Positions 1 through 10,232 of a DNA stretch of 64,000 nucleotides are shown here, piece by piece. Source of the stretch: Flammeovirgaceae bacterium UBA7330 (lineage in GTDB: Bacteria; Bacteroidota; Bacteroidia; Cytophagales; Cyclobacteriaceae); assembly GCA_002471275.1 (NCBI GenBank), contig DKPQ01000005.1:310001-374000 (forward strand). Reading direction: 5' to 3'. The translations under genes were made by a program, and so were the position numbers. The notes beneath the pieces were generated by a model. It was not told the DNA's origin. It worked only from the letters and a program-made list of their open reading frames with translations, and made no database searches. Each line of letters begins with the position of its first letter. Positions within the stretch are counted from its first letter, which is position 1.

Positions 1-200
1 TTTTGGTACGAGCCCCGGTATTTCATCACACGGATGAATGTGTTTTGCGTCAGATCTCCGCTATCACTGACATCTCTGGTGCAGCGGATAAAATAGTTGT
101 AGATCCGTTTGTTATACCGGTCATACAAAATCCCCAATTTTTCAAGGTCTCCCCTTTTCACAGCTGACATGAGCTGCTCATCGCTTGTTTCCAATATCAA
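1..200 (-). CDS. ECF-type RNA polymerase sigma factor, N-terminal fragment
   Basis: The minus strand encodes about 66 residues that run off the left edge. They look like region 2 of an ECF sigma-70 factor: an SDEQLM-AVKRGDLEKLGILYDRYNKRIYNYF segment is followed by a DLTQNTFIRVMKYRGSY-like stretch, the core-binding and -10-recognition helices of this family. No ATG opens the frame. The TTG at 200 or the TTG at 194 are the likely starts, because an in-frame stop lies just upstream (207-209). Region 4 and any anti-sigma partner lie outside the window. The family call is fairly safe; the target genes cannot be inferred. Confidence 0.75.
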   Translation of the reverse strand, partial: MILETSDEQLMSAVKRGDLEKLGILYDRYNKRIYNYFIRCTRDVSDSGDLTQNTFIRVMKYRGSYQ

Positions 201-337
201 TCGATTTCACGTGAGAATTATGCTTACTTGAATAGAGCGCATCCGGCATCGCGTGCTGAATGAACCCCAATGCAAGTGGTAAATTCTATGAAGTTACTTC
301 GTGAACCGGAGAAGGTTACATGAGGAAATAAAAAAAG

Positions 338-3300
338 TTAGTGTTCTACTTTCAACAGATGCTGCTGGTCATTGAGCATCAGAATATAGACGCCGTTCTT
401 CAGTTCGGAGGTGTCGATATTTTTGGCAAAATTTTCCAGTACATCGGAATAGATCAGTACTCCTGAGATACTATAGAGTTTTATTACTATGGGGTCTTGA
501 TCGGTAGATGAAATATTTACATATCGGTCTGCTGGATTTGGATAAACCACAGCTTTGGTCTCCATCTGATTGTTTATGACGATAGGATTGAAATATTCAT
601 ACTTACCATCAAAATCTGTTTGCTTTAATCTATAATATGAGACTCCCCGAAATGGCTTTATATCAACTATATAATAATTGGTCTCAGTGGTTGAGTTTCC
701 TGCCCCTTCAACGATATCAACAATTGTCCACTCGGAGCCATCTGAAGATTTTTCTACAGTGAAGAAATCATTGTTGATTTCTGTAGCTACCCTCCACTTC
801 AACTTGACATGACTCCCAATCATTTCCCCGTCGAAGGAGATCAACTCAATTGGTAAGCTAGAACTGCTACTGGTTGTTGCTATAGCCAGGTATCTGCTTG
901 AGTTCGCTGGGATAATGGCATTGCTGATTCCTCCTATGGTCAAGGTGTTTGAGGATGTAGAGATATTAAGTCCTTCGGCACTTCCATATATAGTGGCATC
1001 AGTAAAATCATCATCGGTATCCACTAACAATACCAGGTCGTTCGGATCTGACGCACCGAGATCTGCCCAGGCATTTAGTGTAATGTCTATACTGAAGCTG
1101 GCAGTAAAATTTGTGTTTTGGACTTTCAATTCACGGTCTACTCTGCTAAATATACCACTTGGCCATTCCCCGTATTTAACACCGGAATCATACAACGGGG
1201 TACCATCATGTCCAATGACCAGGAAACTATCATCAGCGCCAAAACTGGATTTTGTTGCACTGTTTGCTGGATTGCTGGCAGCCAAAGCCTGCATGTAGAC
1301 CCGCAAACTATCATCCTGCCAATGTGATTGCTTCTGCAGGAGTGCTGTATTATCGTCGCGACCTAATCCTATGATATCATTATCATGTCCATCGCTTGCA
1401 GAAGCATCCCAGATGACTGTTCCTGCGCTGCTCAGGTAATCCCCCTCATTGACCCCATCGCTATTTGGGGTTTCCAACTCAACACTATTTCCATCAGTAT
1501 CTTTAGAGAGAGTAATGCCATATTTTATAGCCAGATAGGATTCCAGGATTTGGAGTTGATTGGCTGAATAAGACTGATTATCAAAGTAGATGATCTCAGC
1601 TATTTCTCCACCATAGTAATTATTATTTATACTAGAATTGAAACTCGAGGCTTCTGATCCATCACCAACAATTCCATATCTGGTGTTGGCGGATCCCAAA
1701 GTAGCGCCATTGGTAAGGTTATCATTTTGATAATCTCGCATTCCATCTGCACGAATCTCTGTTTCATTGGTTAAGGTGTTATCATAGACAGCCACTCCAA
1801 GTTTAGGAAGACCATCGTTCATGCCTGTGGTGGAACCATCAAGGTCATAGATAGTGCCCCCGTTGGAGTAAGAGAACCGAAGACCTCCGTTCCCTTTCAC
1901 ATTGAAATTGAAATATTCACTTCTGTCAAAATCCAGGAAAGCCCAGTTGTCATTGTTGCCGCCTGATACGGTTGTTTGATATACCACAAGGGACAGGACC
2001 TGTGACAGAGATGCAGCACCGGTATAATTTACCTGGGAGATGGGGAGGTAATCATCGATGTCATCAAAAGAAACTGATGGATTGTAATTTATATCGCCGG
2101 ATAAAAAGGCAGGTTGTTCGGCAGATGAAGCCTGTATCGCATGATTTTGTTGAGGTCCGGTGTCTTTCCAGTCAGAGACAAAGCCACCGCTTGAAATAAT
2201 GCCCGCATCTGCCCTGTACCAAAGTTGAAGCCCGCTAGAAAATCCTCCCGGTGACTTTAAGTTAGGGCCGGCAATGGTAAAATAATCTCCGGAACTGAAG
2301 GTCACACCAGTAAACCTTACGGTGTCGCCAACGACAGACGCTGCTGAATACTCAGTATGACCCGAAGTAAAGTCTCCGTCTGTATCAATCAAAAGCGTAT
2401 AGTCACCAGCACTGTAGGAATTGAAATCTGCACTTGTAATGACAAAATCCAGCGAGACAGATCCCGGTGTCCCGGTACTTTGAACCAGCCAGGTCTTTTC
2501 TAGTCGCTGCTCAAATCCAGCTGGTAAGTTCGTGGCAGTGAGATTACTTCCTGCGTTGTCATGACCCCATATCAGAAAAGATAGGTCACTTCCAAATGCT
2601 GATTCAGCTTCTATTATGATTTTACTGTTAATATCGGTACTGCTTGTGGATTTTATTTGATTCAGGATGCTATTGTCATCCCTGCCAATACCTGCGACAC
2701 CATTTTGGTAAGTAGCAGAACCTGTCCATATCACTGTGCCGTTTGATGCTGTATAAGATACGGTGTTACCGGTATTTCCCAGTGTCAACCCATATTTTAA
2801 GGCCAGATAAGATTCAACCCTGTTTAATTCTGTTGCATTAAGGCTCCTCTCAAAATGTATTACCTCAGAGATAGTCCCATCGTAGTAAATATTATTTCTT
2901 GTCCCGTTATAAGTATTGGCTTCAGAACCATCTCCTACAAAACCATAGCGTGTACCAGACACACCGATTGTCGATCCATTGGCGACTCTATTAGCAGCAA
3001 GATCTTCAAGTCCATCAACACGTATGGTAGTTTCATTTGTCACAGCATTATTATAACCAGCAACACCGATGTGGGGGTAACCATCATTCAAGCCGGTGGT
3101 GGGTGCATCATTGTCATAAGTTGTACCTCCTGATCGATAGGAGAATGAAATATTTCCATTGGCTCCATGTATGTAGACGTTGAAGAAATCGCTTCGGTCA
3201 AAATCCAGAAATGACCAGTTGTTGTTGTACCCCCCGCCCGTATAGTCAGTTTTAAAAACAATAAAAGTTGTAAGCGCAGAGAGTGCACCCGTTCCGTTAT

Positions 3301-3604
3301 AATTTTTTGTAGAAATAGGCAGGTAGTCGCTACCTCCGTCAAATACGATTCCCGGGTTGAAGTTGATATCGTTTTGCAGGAGCTGAGGTTGATTGGCTGA
3401 AACCCCTTGTGTGATATTAAATCCATTACCAGACTGATCTGTCCAGTCAGTCAGACTATTTCCTGAAGTGGTTGTTCCGGTATTACCCTTGTACCAAATA
3501 GAGAGGTTTGTGGAAACACCCCCGGGACCTGTTTGAGCAACCGATGAGAATATGCACAACCCCAAAAAGGAAGCAAAAAGAACCCTTACAGACATAAATT
3601 TCAT
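338..3604 (-). CDS. Large secreted protein, two LamG-like repeats, T9SS sorting tail
   Basis: About 1,088 residues. A signal peptide (MKFMSVRVLFASFLGLC, ending near SSVAQ) is followed by two homologous halves of roughly 450 residues. Each half opens with a jelly-roll (concanavalin/LamG-like) segment (LSIWYKGN / LQLWYRAD, then NWSFLDFDRSDFF / NWAFLDFDRSEYF). Each then carries the ESYLALKYGLTL / ESYLAIKYGITL motif seen in Bacteroidota adhesin-like cargo. The last 75 residues or so (VVYPNPADRYVNIS to LKVEH) form a type A T9SS C-terminal sorting domain, so the protein should be exported by the T9SS and held at, or released from, the surface. The frame extends upstream to 3637, but MKF at 3604 gives a normal signal peptide. 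Ligand and role are unknown; binding of glycans or proteins is an inference. Confidence 0.85.
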   Translation of the reverse strand: MKFMSVRVLFASFLGLCIFSSVAQTGPGGVSTNLSIWYKGNTGTTTSGNSLTDWTDQSGNGFNITQGVSANQPQLLQNDINFNPGIVFDGGSDYLPISTKNYNGTGALSALTTFIVFKTDYTGGGYNNNWSFLDFDRSDFFNVYIHGANGNISFSYRSGGTTYDNDAPTTGLNDGYPHIGVAGYNNAVTNETTIRVDGLEDLAANRVANGSTIGVSGTRYGFVGDGSEANTYNGTRNNIYYDGTISEVIHFERSLNATELNRVESYLALKYGLTLGNTGNTVSYTASNGTVIWTGSATYQNGVAGIGRDDNSILNQIKSTSSTDINSKIIIEAESAFGSDLSFLIWGHDNAGSNLTATNLPAGFEQRLEKTWLVQSTGTPGSVSLDFVITSADFNSYSAGDYTLLIDTDGDFTSGHTEYSAASVVGDTVRFTGVTFSSGDYFTIAGPNLKSPGGFSSGLQLWYRADAGIISSGGFVSDWKDTGPQQNHAIQASSAEQPAFLSGDINYNPSVSFDDIDDYLPISQVNYTGAASLSQVLSLVVYQTTVSGGNNDNWAFLDFDRSEYFNFNVKGNGGLRFSYSNGGTIYDLDGSTTGMNDGLPKLGVAVYDNTLTNETEIRADGMRDYQNDNLTNGATLGSANTRYGIVGDGSEASSFNSSINNNYYGGEIAEIIYFDNQSYSANQLQILESYLAIKYGITLSKDTDGNSVELETPNSDGVNEGDYLSSAGTVIWDASASDGHDNDIIGLGRDDNTALLQKQSHWQDDSLRVYMQALAASNPANSATKSSFGADDSFLVIGHDGTPLYDSGVKYGEWPSGIFSRVDRELKVQNTNFTASFSIDITLNAWADLGASDPNDLVLLVDTDDDFTDATIYGSAEGLNISTSSNTLTIGGISNAIIPANSSRYLAIATTSSSSSLPIELISFDGEMIGSHVKLKWRVATEINNDFFTVEKSSDGSEWTIVDIVEGAGNSTTETNYYIVDIKPFRGVSYYRLKQTDFDGKYEYFNPIVINNQMETKAVVYPNPADRYVNISSTDQDPIVIKLYSISGVLIYSDVLENFAKNIDTSELKNGVYILMLNDQQHLLKVEH

Positions 3605-3714
3605 AATAATTCTTACAATAATCATATAAAATACCAATAACTAGCCAATAAGTTTTGTTGGGTGGTTTTATTCTACAAGTGGTGGTTCTTTTTTGCAGAG
3701 TATAGGTAAATAAC

Positions 3715-4143
3715 CTAAGTTAAGTACCCAAATATAGTAATAATTAGTTTTCTAGAACCTCCATGATCACGATGCTCACACAAATAAATTCCCTGCCAGA
3801 TTCCCAGATTAAATTGACCTTTAGTTATCGGAATTGTTACAGAAGGACCAAGTAACGAAGCTTTAATATGCGCCGGTATATCGTCCGGTCCCTCGTAATT
3901 ATGCAGGTAGTACGGAGCATTTTCCGGTACCATTTTATTGAAATGAGATTCGAAGTCTTTTCTTACTGTTGGGTCCGCGTTTTCGTTGATGGTGAGAGAC
4001 GCAGAGGTGTGCTGGATGAAGACGTTACAGAGACCGGCTTTGACATTTCTGATCTCGGGAATGGCCTCGAGAATCTCACGGGTGATCAGATGAAAGCCTC
4101 TTGGATATGGGCTTAGAGAGATTTTTCGCTGGACGACGCTCAT
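3715..4143 (-). CDS. yjbQ: YjbQ/UPF0047 family protein
   Basis: 142 residues, the full family length. Family hallmarks are present: FIQHTSASLTINENAD at 42-57, DDIPAHIKASLLG at 87-99, and a C-terminal LGIWQGIYLCEHRDHGG block whose histidines, with H45, form the family's metal/active-site cluster. Members can show weak thiamine-phosphate synthase activity, but their physiological role is unsettled. The start codon overlaps the stop of the upstream beta-helix lipoprotein gene by 4 nt, so the two are probably translationally coupled and may follow prfA in one transcript. Confidence 0.9.
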   Translation of the reverse strand: MSVVQRKISLSPYPRGFHLITREILEAIPEIRNVKAGLCNVFIQHTSASLTINENADPTVRKDFESHFNKMVPENAPYYLHNYEGPDDIPAHIKASLLGPSVTIPITKGQFNLGIWQGIYLCEHRDHGGSRKLIITIFGYLT

Positions 4144-5528
4144 TCTTCAATATATTCATAAGCCCCGATGTCCGGAAATGAATCACGGTTTTTTCCTTCC
4201 AGATCCGTTAGGACCCCGGCATCCACCCCACGGTCAATCGCAAAAGAGGTTGAATCAAGCTGATATTTAAAGGATAAAGGACTTTCAAAGTCCGGGTAGT
4301 TGCTTTCAGTGGATGTGTAGTTATCAGAAATGGATTCAGTGGATCGGATGATATTTGATGTCAACGCCAGGGAGATTTCCTCTCCACCCGCTCCATTCAC
4401 CACCAGTTCTTCATCGCCTGATCCCCAGATAATGGTATTGGCTATAGATACATGTAATGGAGCAACAATAGGTTGACTGCCGGTCTCTATGTTATCGGAA
4501 AAAATAACTGCCGGTTCTTCTGAGATAAAGAAGTTTGGAAAGTTTGTTAGGGTGCAATGTGTGTACTGATAATTTCCACCCGCAAGGTTGGCAACAAGTG
4601 AAGATCCACAATTATATATAAGTGAATTTTCAGCTTTGATGTCTGAAGTGAAGGCAAGGATCCCAAAACGGGTCATGTGCCTGATGATCGTGTTGTTGAT
4701 TGTCAGGTCAAATTCATCATCATCATCGGGGACACCCATGTAGATGCCAGAGGAAGCATTCTCAATGACGCAATAAGACAAAATGTTTCCCTGACTTTGA
4801 GGATAATAAATGATCCCGGCACCTATCTGTGGATCACCCCATTGGCCGGGTGCTTCCAGATAGTTTTCATCAAATCGGGTATTGCGGAATGTGACCCATG
4901 CATCTTTTTCGCCCTCTATAATCAATGTCCCTGCTACATGTAAGGCAGCGTCATCATTAAACAGCATTTTTACACCCTTCTCTATTTTCAATGTGCAGTT
5001 GGGTTGAACAAGCAATGAATCGTAAATCACAAAGGGCCTTGACCCACTAAATGTGGTATCACAAAGCGCTGCTGCATTGATGTAATAGGCGTCCTGCCCC
5101 CAGGCAACCAGCTTCACATGTATGCTGTTTGTATTCCAATCAATGATCACCGAATCTTTTACCAGGTAGGGGAGATCCTGGTCATTGGGGTCGATTTCAC
5201 TATCTACAAGCACCAAAAGGCTGTCTCCACCGTTCAGTATTTCATTGGTAATTTCAGGACCTTCTTTTCCATTGGCAATGATCCTGTAGGAAGATTGACC
5301 GCCAAGACCGAGACGGATTCGATCAATGCGAACCGCATTTTCTGAGGGATTATAGATCCTGAATCGTTTTGTTAAGCTCAGCCTTTCCGTTAGCAGGGTG
5401 TCAAAAAGCACAGTATCTGTACTTAACAGCAATCCTGCATCAGGAGAATCCGTGATGATTTCTTCCTCCGGATGGCAGGCCAGGATAAAGACAATCCAGC
5501 AATAAAAGAAGTATTTGATAAACTTCAT
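4140..5528 (-). CDS. Lipoprotein with right-handed beta-helix domain
   Basis: 462 residues. The N-terminus is a lipoprotein signal (YFFYCWIVFILAC, lipidated Cys18), so the protein is probably anchored in the outer membrane. After an Ig-like front part (residues ~30-150, FRIYNPSENAVRIDRI), the middle has short strand-turn units with asparagine ladders (ISYCVIENASSGIYMG, NNTIIRHMTRFGILAF, AENSLIYNCGSS) typical of parallel beta-helix proteins. The C-terminus (RDSFPDIGAYEY) matches a conserved end found in this group. It lies 28 nt after prfA and overlaps yjbQ. Substrate unknown; surface or polysaccharide binding is only inferred. Confidence 0.8.
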   Translation of the reverse strand: MKFIKYFFYCWIVFILACHPEEEIITDSPDAGLLLSTDTVLFDTLLTERLSLTKRFRIYNPSENAVRIDRIRLGLGGQSSYRIIANGKEGPEITNEILNGGDSLLVLVDSEIDPNDQDLPYLVKDSVIIDWNTNSIHVKLVAWGQDAYYINAAALCDTTFSGSRPFVIYDSLLVQPNCTLKIEKGVKMLFNDDAALHVAGTLIIEGEKDAWVTFRNTRFDENYLEAPGQWGDPQIGAGIIYYPQSQGNILSYCVIENASSGIYMGVPDDDDEFDLTINNTIIRHMTRFGILAFTSDIKAENSLIYNCGSSLVANLAGGNYQYTHCTLTNFPNFFISEEPAVIFSDNIETGSQPIVAPLHVSIANTIIWGSGDEELVVNGAGGEEISLALTSNIIRSTESISDNYTSTESNYPDFESPLSFKYQLDSTSFAIDRGVDAGVLTDLEGKNRDSFPDIGAYEYIEE

Positions 5529-5556
5529 TGGAAGAAAAACGGCATGTGCAGCATGT

Positions 5557-6630
5557 TTATTCCGTTGCGCGTTCTTTTAATTTCTCTGTGTTCTCAGCGA
5601 TCCTTAGCTGTTCAATAAATTCGCCCAGCTCACCATTCATGACAGTTGGCAGGTTATGAACCGAAAAGTTAATGCGGTGGTCGGTCACCCGTCCCTGAGG
5701 ATAATTGTAAGTCCTGATCTTATCAGATCGGTCTCCCGAGCCGACCATTGATTTTCGCTGAGCGCTGATTGCATCATTGTGTTTTTTGAGCTCCATGTCA
5801 TACAACCTCGACCTAAGTACTTTCAATGCCTTGTCAAAATTTGCATGTTGTGAGCGCCCGTCCTGACATTCAACAACGAGGCCGGATGGGTGGTGGGTCA
5901 ACCTTACAGCTGATTCCGTCTTGTTAATGTGCTGTCCACCCGCTCCCGAAGCCCTGAAAGTGTCGCGTCGAACATCGGCCATATTGATTTCTACATCCAC
6001 TTCCTCCGCTTCAGGGAGTACAGCTACTGTAGCGGCGGAGGTGTGCACGCGGCCCTGAGACTCCGTGGCGGGTACACGCTGTACCCGGTGTACTCCTGAC
6101 TCGAATTTTAGCTTTGCATAGACATCTTCACCGTTTACTGATGTCACTATTTCTTTATAACCACCGGTAGAGCCTTCGCTGAAGTTAAGCACGGAGAAAT
6201 CCCACTTTTGGCTTTCGGCAAATAGTTTATACATCCTGAAGAGGTCTCCTACAAAGAGGGAGGCCTCGTCACCTCCCGTACCGGCCCTGATTTCCAGGAT
6301 GACATTTCGGCTATCATTAGGGTCTTTTGGGATGAGCATCATTTTGAGTTCTTCTTCCAGCTCCTCCACCTTTGGTGTTAGCTCATCTATCTCTTCTTTG
6401 GCCATCTCCCGAAACTCAGGGTCTTTCTCTTTGACCAACACATCTTTGGCGTTGGTGAGGTTGTCTTTAGCCAACGAATATTCGTCGTACTTAATCACAA
6501 TTTTCTCCAGGTCCCGATATTCTTTATTGAGCTTGGTATACTTATTCATATCAGCCATGGCATCTGGCTGAACAATTAACTGGCCTACCTCTTCAAACCT
6601 TTTTTTGATCTCCTCAAGTTTCTCAATCAT
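5557..6630 (-). CDS. prfA: Peptide chain release factor 1
   Basis: 357 residues, normal RF1 length. It terminates translation at UAA and UAG. The codon-recognition tripeptide PAT (187-189, in [14 protein letters not shown]) marks it as RF1 rather than RF2. GGQ at 231-233 ([17 protein letters not shown]) is the peptidyl-tRNA hydrolysis loop. An N-terminal helical domain (1-105) precedes the [12 protein letters not shown] motif. A TATCTTTG -7 box sits 37 nt upstream, overlapping the leader of the divergent haem lipoprotein gene. The lipoprotein and yjbQ genes follow closely on the same strand. Confidence 0.97.
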   Translation of the reverse strand: MIEKLEEIKKRFEEVGQLIVQPDAMADMNKYTKLNKEYRDLEKIVIKYDEYSLAKDNLTNAKDVLVKEKDPEFREMAKEEIDELTPKVEELEEELKMMLIPKDPNDSRNVILEIRAGTGGDEASLFVGDLFRMYKLFAESQKWDFSVLNFSEGSTGGYKEIVTSVNGEDVYAKLKFESGVHRVQRVPATESQGRVHTSAATVAVLPEAEEVDVEINMADVRRDTFRASGAGGQHINKTESAVRLTHHPSGLVVECQDGRSQHANFDKALKVLRSRLYDMELKKHNDAISAQRKSMVGSGDRSDKIRTYNYPQGRVTDHRINFSVHNLPTVMNGELGEFIEQLRIAENTEKLKERATE

Positions 6631-6666
6631 CTGCCCTAACTTTAATCAGACAAAACTAACGAACAC

Positions 6667-6674
6667 CAAAGATA
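6667..6674 (-). promoter_or_regulatory. Bacteroidota-type -7 box for prfA
   Basis: The minus strand reads TATCTTTG, an exact TAnnTTTG box, 37 nt before the prfA start. Predicted transcription would start near 6660. On the plus strand a near-consensus TAACTTTA at 6637-6644 could serve the divergent gene at 6679, so the two promoters would overlap. Confidence 0.55.
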
Positions 6675-6678
6675 TTTC

Positions 6679-7344
6679 ATGAAAAAGCTATTCAATACAC
6701 CGTTTTTAGCTCTTTTATTGGCACTGTTGACGATTGCCTGCACATCTGACAAAAAACAGGATACGTCTGGTGTTCGGAATGAAATGAAAGATCGTGAATT
6801 GGTACGGGTCTCTGATGCTGATTTGATGGCCAGGGGCAACGAACTTGGAATTGAGATTGTAAAAGTTTCTCAGGGCTCATTGCAAAAAGCATTGTTGAAC
6901 GCCATCGAAACAACCGGGCTGGTAGGAGCCGTTGAATACTGCAATGCCAATGCTTATGAAATAGTAAAGGGATTGGAAGACAGTCTCAATGTTAAGATTA
7001 AGAGGGTTAGTCAGAAGCCAAGAAACCCTCTGGATGCGCCCGACTCGGTGGAACAGATGATTCTGGAAGCCTATGCTTATGACTTTTCTCCTACCAACGC
7101 CGTCAACCAGATCCTGGAGTTTGATGAAAAGACATTAATTTTTACGCAACCTATCGCTATTGCCAATGGACTTTGTCTTAATTGTCACGGATCGCCCGGA
7201 GAACAGGTGAATGATGAAGTGTTGGCGATAATACAATCAAAATATCCGGACGACAAAGCGCTGGGCTACTCGCTGGGAGAGCTCAGAGGCATGTGGAGTG
7301 TAAAGATTCCGAAGAAAACGGTGGTGAATGCTTTATCACAGTAA
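6679..7344 (+). CDS. Haem-binding lipoprotein, DUF3365/Tll0287-like
   Basis: 221 residues. It has a lipoprotein signal (LALLTIACTSDKK, lipidated cysteine near residue 22) and one c-type haem motif CLNCH at 166-170, followed by GSPGEQVN. The segment between them (ETTGLVGAVEYCNANAYEIV; RVSQKPRNPLDAPDSVE) matches the DUF3365 haem/redox-sensor domain, usually periplasmic. The gene is divergent from prfA. Electron transfer or small-molecule/redox sensing is the family expectation; no partner kinase is adjacent. Confidence 0.82.
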   Translation: MKKLFNTPFLALLLALLTIACTSDKKQDTSGVRNEMKDRELVRVSDADLMARGNELGIEIVKVSQGSLQKALLNAIETTGLVGAVEYCNANAYEIVKGLEDSLNVKIKRVSQKPRNPLDAPDSVEQMILEAYAYDFSPTNAVNQILEFDEKTLIFTQPIAIANGLCLNCHGSPGEQVNDEVLAIIQSKYPDDKALGYSLGELRGMWSVKIPKKTVVNALSQ

Positions 7345-7451
7345 TGATCTCAGAAGATGAGAATAGATCAACTACTTTTTTGAAGGAGTCCTTTATGAAC
7401 CAAAACCAACCTAATGTGTTTTTACCCATGACTGGCTATCAAAGATAATTT

Positions 7452-8522
7452 ATGACAAAACTTACATTTAGCACAAACAACACGTCCTTTTTTAAGGACT
7501 TACGCAATAAGGTGAATAATTACTTTGCCGAGAAGAATTTACTGAAAAGCGGAGGAGGCAAGGTTTATATCAAAGGTCTGACCATGATATTGTCCGCTGC
7601 GATTATGTATTCCTTGCTTTTATTTGTATCGATGCCAATTCCATTGGCCATTGTACTGTGCATGTTATTGGGCTTACACCTGGCTATGATTGGTTTTAAT
7701 GTGATGCATGAAGGTGGTCATCAGAGTTTTTCCCGCCACCTCTGGATCAATAAAGTCTCGGCATACTTTCTTAATGTACTTGGGGGCAATGCGCATTATT
7801 GGAGTATAAAACACAATATCAATCATCATACCTATACCAACATCGAAGGTGTCGATTCTGACATTGATGTTCGTCCCTTTATGCGGTTACATGAAGGGCA
7901 GCCTTTGCGATCATTTCACCGTTATCAACATATTTACTGGGTAGTCCTTTACGGAATTTCCTATCTGGCCTGGGTTTTTTATGATGATTTTGTAAAATAT
8001 TTTACTGGTAAAGTCACACCCATTTCGGGGAGAAAAAAGCTTTCATTGAAAGAACATGTTATTTTCTGGTTCACCAAGCTGGCTTATATGACAGTCTATA
8101 TGTTTATTCCAATCCTACTCGTTGGGTGGCTACCATGGTTGGTTGGGTTTCTGATCATCACCATTACCTGTGGATTGACCATTAGTATTGTATTCCAATT
8201 GGCACATGTGGTCGAAGGTACCCGGTTTCATATCGGATCAGAAGGTGATATTCAGCAGGATTGGGCCATTCATCAACTCAGTACGACCTCAAATTTTGGC
8301 ACTTCAAGCAAATTACTTTTCTGGGTGCTGGGAGGGTTGAACTTTCAGATCGAGCATCACCTATTTCCGAAGATAAGTCATATTCACTATCCTGCCATTA
8401 GTCGTATTGTTAAGGAAACCTGTCAGGAGTACCAGATCGCTTATCATGAATATTCTTCCATGTTTAAGGCTATAGCTTCTCATCTCATTCATCTAAGGCG
8501 ATTGGGAAGGGCGTCGCAGTAG
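7452..8522 (+). CDS. Membrane fatty acid desaturase (front-end type)
   Basis: 356 residues with four hydrophobic segments. The three histidine boxes that hold the di-iron centre are intact: HEGGH 86-90, HNINHH 121-126 and QIEHH 299-303. The glutamine in the third box is characteristic of front-end (delta-5/delta-6-like, linoleoyl-CoA) desaturases. It would insert a double bond into acyl chains at the membrane. The N-terminus lacks a cytochrome b5 domain, so an external electron donor is needed. Transcribed alone. Regioselectivity cannot be read from sequence. Confidence 0.9.
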   Translation: MTKLTFSTNNTSFFKDLRNKVNNYFAEKNLLKSGGGKVYIKGLTMILSAAIMYSLLLFVSMPIPLAIVLCMLLGLHLAMIGFNVMHEGGHQSFSRHLWINKVSAYFLNVLGGNAHYWSIKHNINHHTYTNIEGVDSDIDVRPFMRLHEGQPLRSFHRYQHIYWVVLYGISYLAWVFYDDFVKYFTGKVTPISGRKKLSLKEHVIFWFTKLAYMTVYMFIPILLVGWLPWLVGFLIITITCGLTISIVFQLAHVVEGTRFHIGSEGDIQQDWAIHQLSTTSNFGTSSKLLFWVLGGLNFQIEHHLFPKISHIHYPAISRIVKETCQEYQIAYHEYSSMFKAIASHLIHLRRLGRASQ

Positions 8523-8734
8523 TTGTTTCAGTCAGGATAATGTCCATGGACTTCTGATTTAAATTTTATTGATGACAAAGTCCTTAGGTTATATGCAGAT
8601 GAGTTTCAGAATTTAGCACATACGGCAGCTTATAACCACTAAAAAAGTAAATCCTGATCAGACAAGGGATATTCGTTGATATCTTCAGAATAGTGTATTT
8701 TTATTTATTGTTATGACAACTGAAGATTTCATTA

Positions 8735-10186
8735 ATGGATGACTGCAATAACTATCTGGAAGTTCAGAGCCGGAGAGAATTTTTAGCTAAGTCCGCCATG
8801 GGTTTTGGGGCGTTGGGTTTGGCCTCATTGATGAACCCCACCAACCTACTGGCCGGCACATCAAACAATGCTTTGGGAGGGTTACCTGGTCTTCCTCATT
8901 TTGCCCCAAAAGCCAAAAGGGTTATTTACTTATTTCAGAGTGGGGCCCCTTCTCAGATGGACCTGTTTGATCCGAAACCCTTACTCAATAAGATGTATGG
9001 AGAGGAATTACCTGCATCAGTAAGACAGGGACAGCGTCTAACCGGGATGACAGCAGGACAAACTTCTTTTCCATTGGCAGGATCGCTTTTCGATTTCAGT
9101 CAATACGGACAATCGGGGGCCTGGATGAGTGAATTGCTGCCCTATCAATCTAAGATCGTGGATGAATTGTGTTTCATTCACTCCATGCATACCGAAGCGA
9201 TCAATCACGATCCGGCAATTACATTCATGCAGACTGGTTCGGAGCTGGCTGGACGCCCGTCGATTGGCTCCTGGGTAAACTATGGGCTGGGGAGTGAGAA
9301 TGAAAACTTACCGGGATTTATTGTATTGATCACAAAAAATGGAACAGGTCAGCCCCTCTATTCACGTTTATGGGGGAATGGGTTTTTGCCTTCCAAATAT
9401 CAGGGTGTGCGTTTTCTTTCAGGTAAAGATCCGGTTCTCTATCTCAACAATCCATCGGGCATTTCTAGGGACGACCGCAGGGCACAACTGTCGCTGCTTG
9501 AACAAATGCATGAAGCGCAATTTGATAATTTTCAGGACCCTGAAATAGAGGCCAGGATTGCCCAATATGAGATGGCCTATCGGATGCAAAGTTCCGTGCC
9601 TGAAATCAGCGATATCTCCGGAGAACCTGATTACATATATGATCTATACGGTGAAGACTCGAGGGATCCGGGCACTTACGCGGCCAATTGTTTGTTGGCG
9701 AGGCGACTTGTGGAAAAGGGTGTAAAATTTGTTCAGCTATACCACAGGGGCTGGGACCACCATGGTAACCTGCCCGGTCAACTACCAAAATTGTGCAAAC
9801 AAACCGATCAGGCATCCGCTGCTCTAATTCTTGATCTAAAACAAAGGGGCTTACTCGATGATACTTTGGTGATTTGGGGAGGTGAATTTGGCAGGACCAA
9901 CTATTCGCAGGGCACGCTGACGAAAACCAACTACGGTCGAGACCATCATCCCAAATGTTTTAGTCTCTGGATGGCAGGAGCAGGTGTCAAAAAAGGAATG
10001 AGCTATGGCAGGACGGATGATTTTAGCTACAACATTGTGGAGAACCCTGTACATGTTCATGACTTTCAGGCGACCCTGATGCACCTGCTGGGGATTGACC
10101 ATGAACGGTTTACCTACAAATTTCAAGGCCGCCGCTACAGACTGACAGATGTGCATGGAAAGGTTGTAAATGACATCCTGGCTTGA
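8735..10186 (+). CDS. DUF1501 family protein, Tat-type signal
   Basis: 483 residues. An [21 protein letters not shown] leader resembles a Tat signal, suggesting export of a folded protein. The body matches DUF1501 (sulfatase/alkaline-phosphatase-like fold): [17 protein letters not shown] near 65, [13 protein letters not shown] near 150, [11 protein letters not shown] near 346, and GGEFGRT then GRDHHP near 380-407. An ATG at 8714 is out because its frame stops at once. Its stop overlaps the longer reading frame of the next gene. DUF1501 and DUF1549/1553 proteins regularly occur as pairs, especially in Planctomycetes; the substrate is unknown. Confidence 0.88.
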   Translation: MDDCNNYLEVQSRREFLAKSAMGFGALGLASLMNPTNLLAGTSNNALGGLPGLPHFAPKAKRVIYLFQSGAPSQMDLFDPKPLLNKMYGEELPASVRQGQRLTGMTAGQTSFPLAGSLFDFSQYGQSGAWMSELLPYQSKIVDELCFIHSMHTEAINHDPAITFMQTGSELAGRPSIGSWVNYGLGSENENLPGFIVLITKNGTGQPLYSRLWGNGFLPSKYQGVRFLSGKDPVLYLNNPSGISRDDRRAQLSLLEQMHEAQFDNFQDPEIEARIAQYEMAYRMQSSVPEISDISGEPDYIYDLYGEDSRDPGTYAANCLLARRLVEKGVKFVQLYHRGWDHHGNLPGQLPKLCKQTDQASAALILDLKQRGLLDDTLVIWGGEFGRTNYSQGTLTKTNYGRDHHPKCFSLWMAGAGVKKGMSYGRTDDFSYNIVENPVHVHDFQATLMHLLGIDHERFTYKFQGRRYRLTDVHGKVVNDILA

Positions 10187-10232
10187 AAACAATTTACAAA
10201 AAGTGATTACCAATCCAGCTACCCATAATATT

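Noticed and set aside
915..3133. Several plus-strand open frames inside the T9SS cargo gene
   Set aside because: They are antisense to a clear full-length coding sequence and show no recognisable domains or starts.
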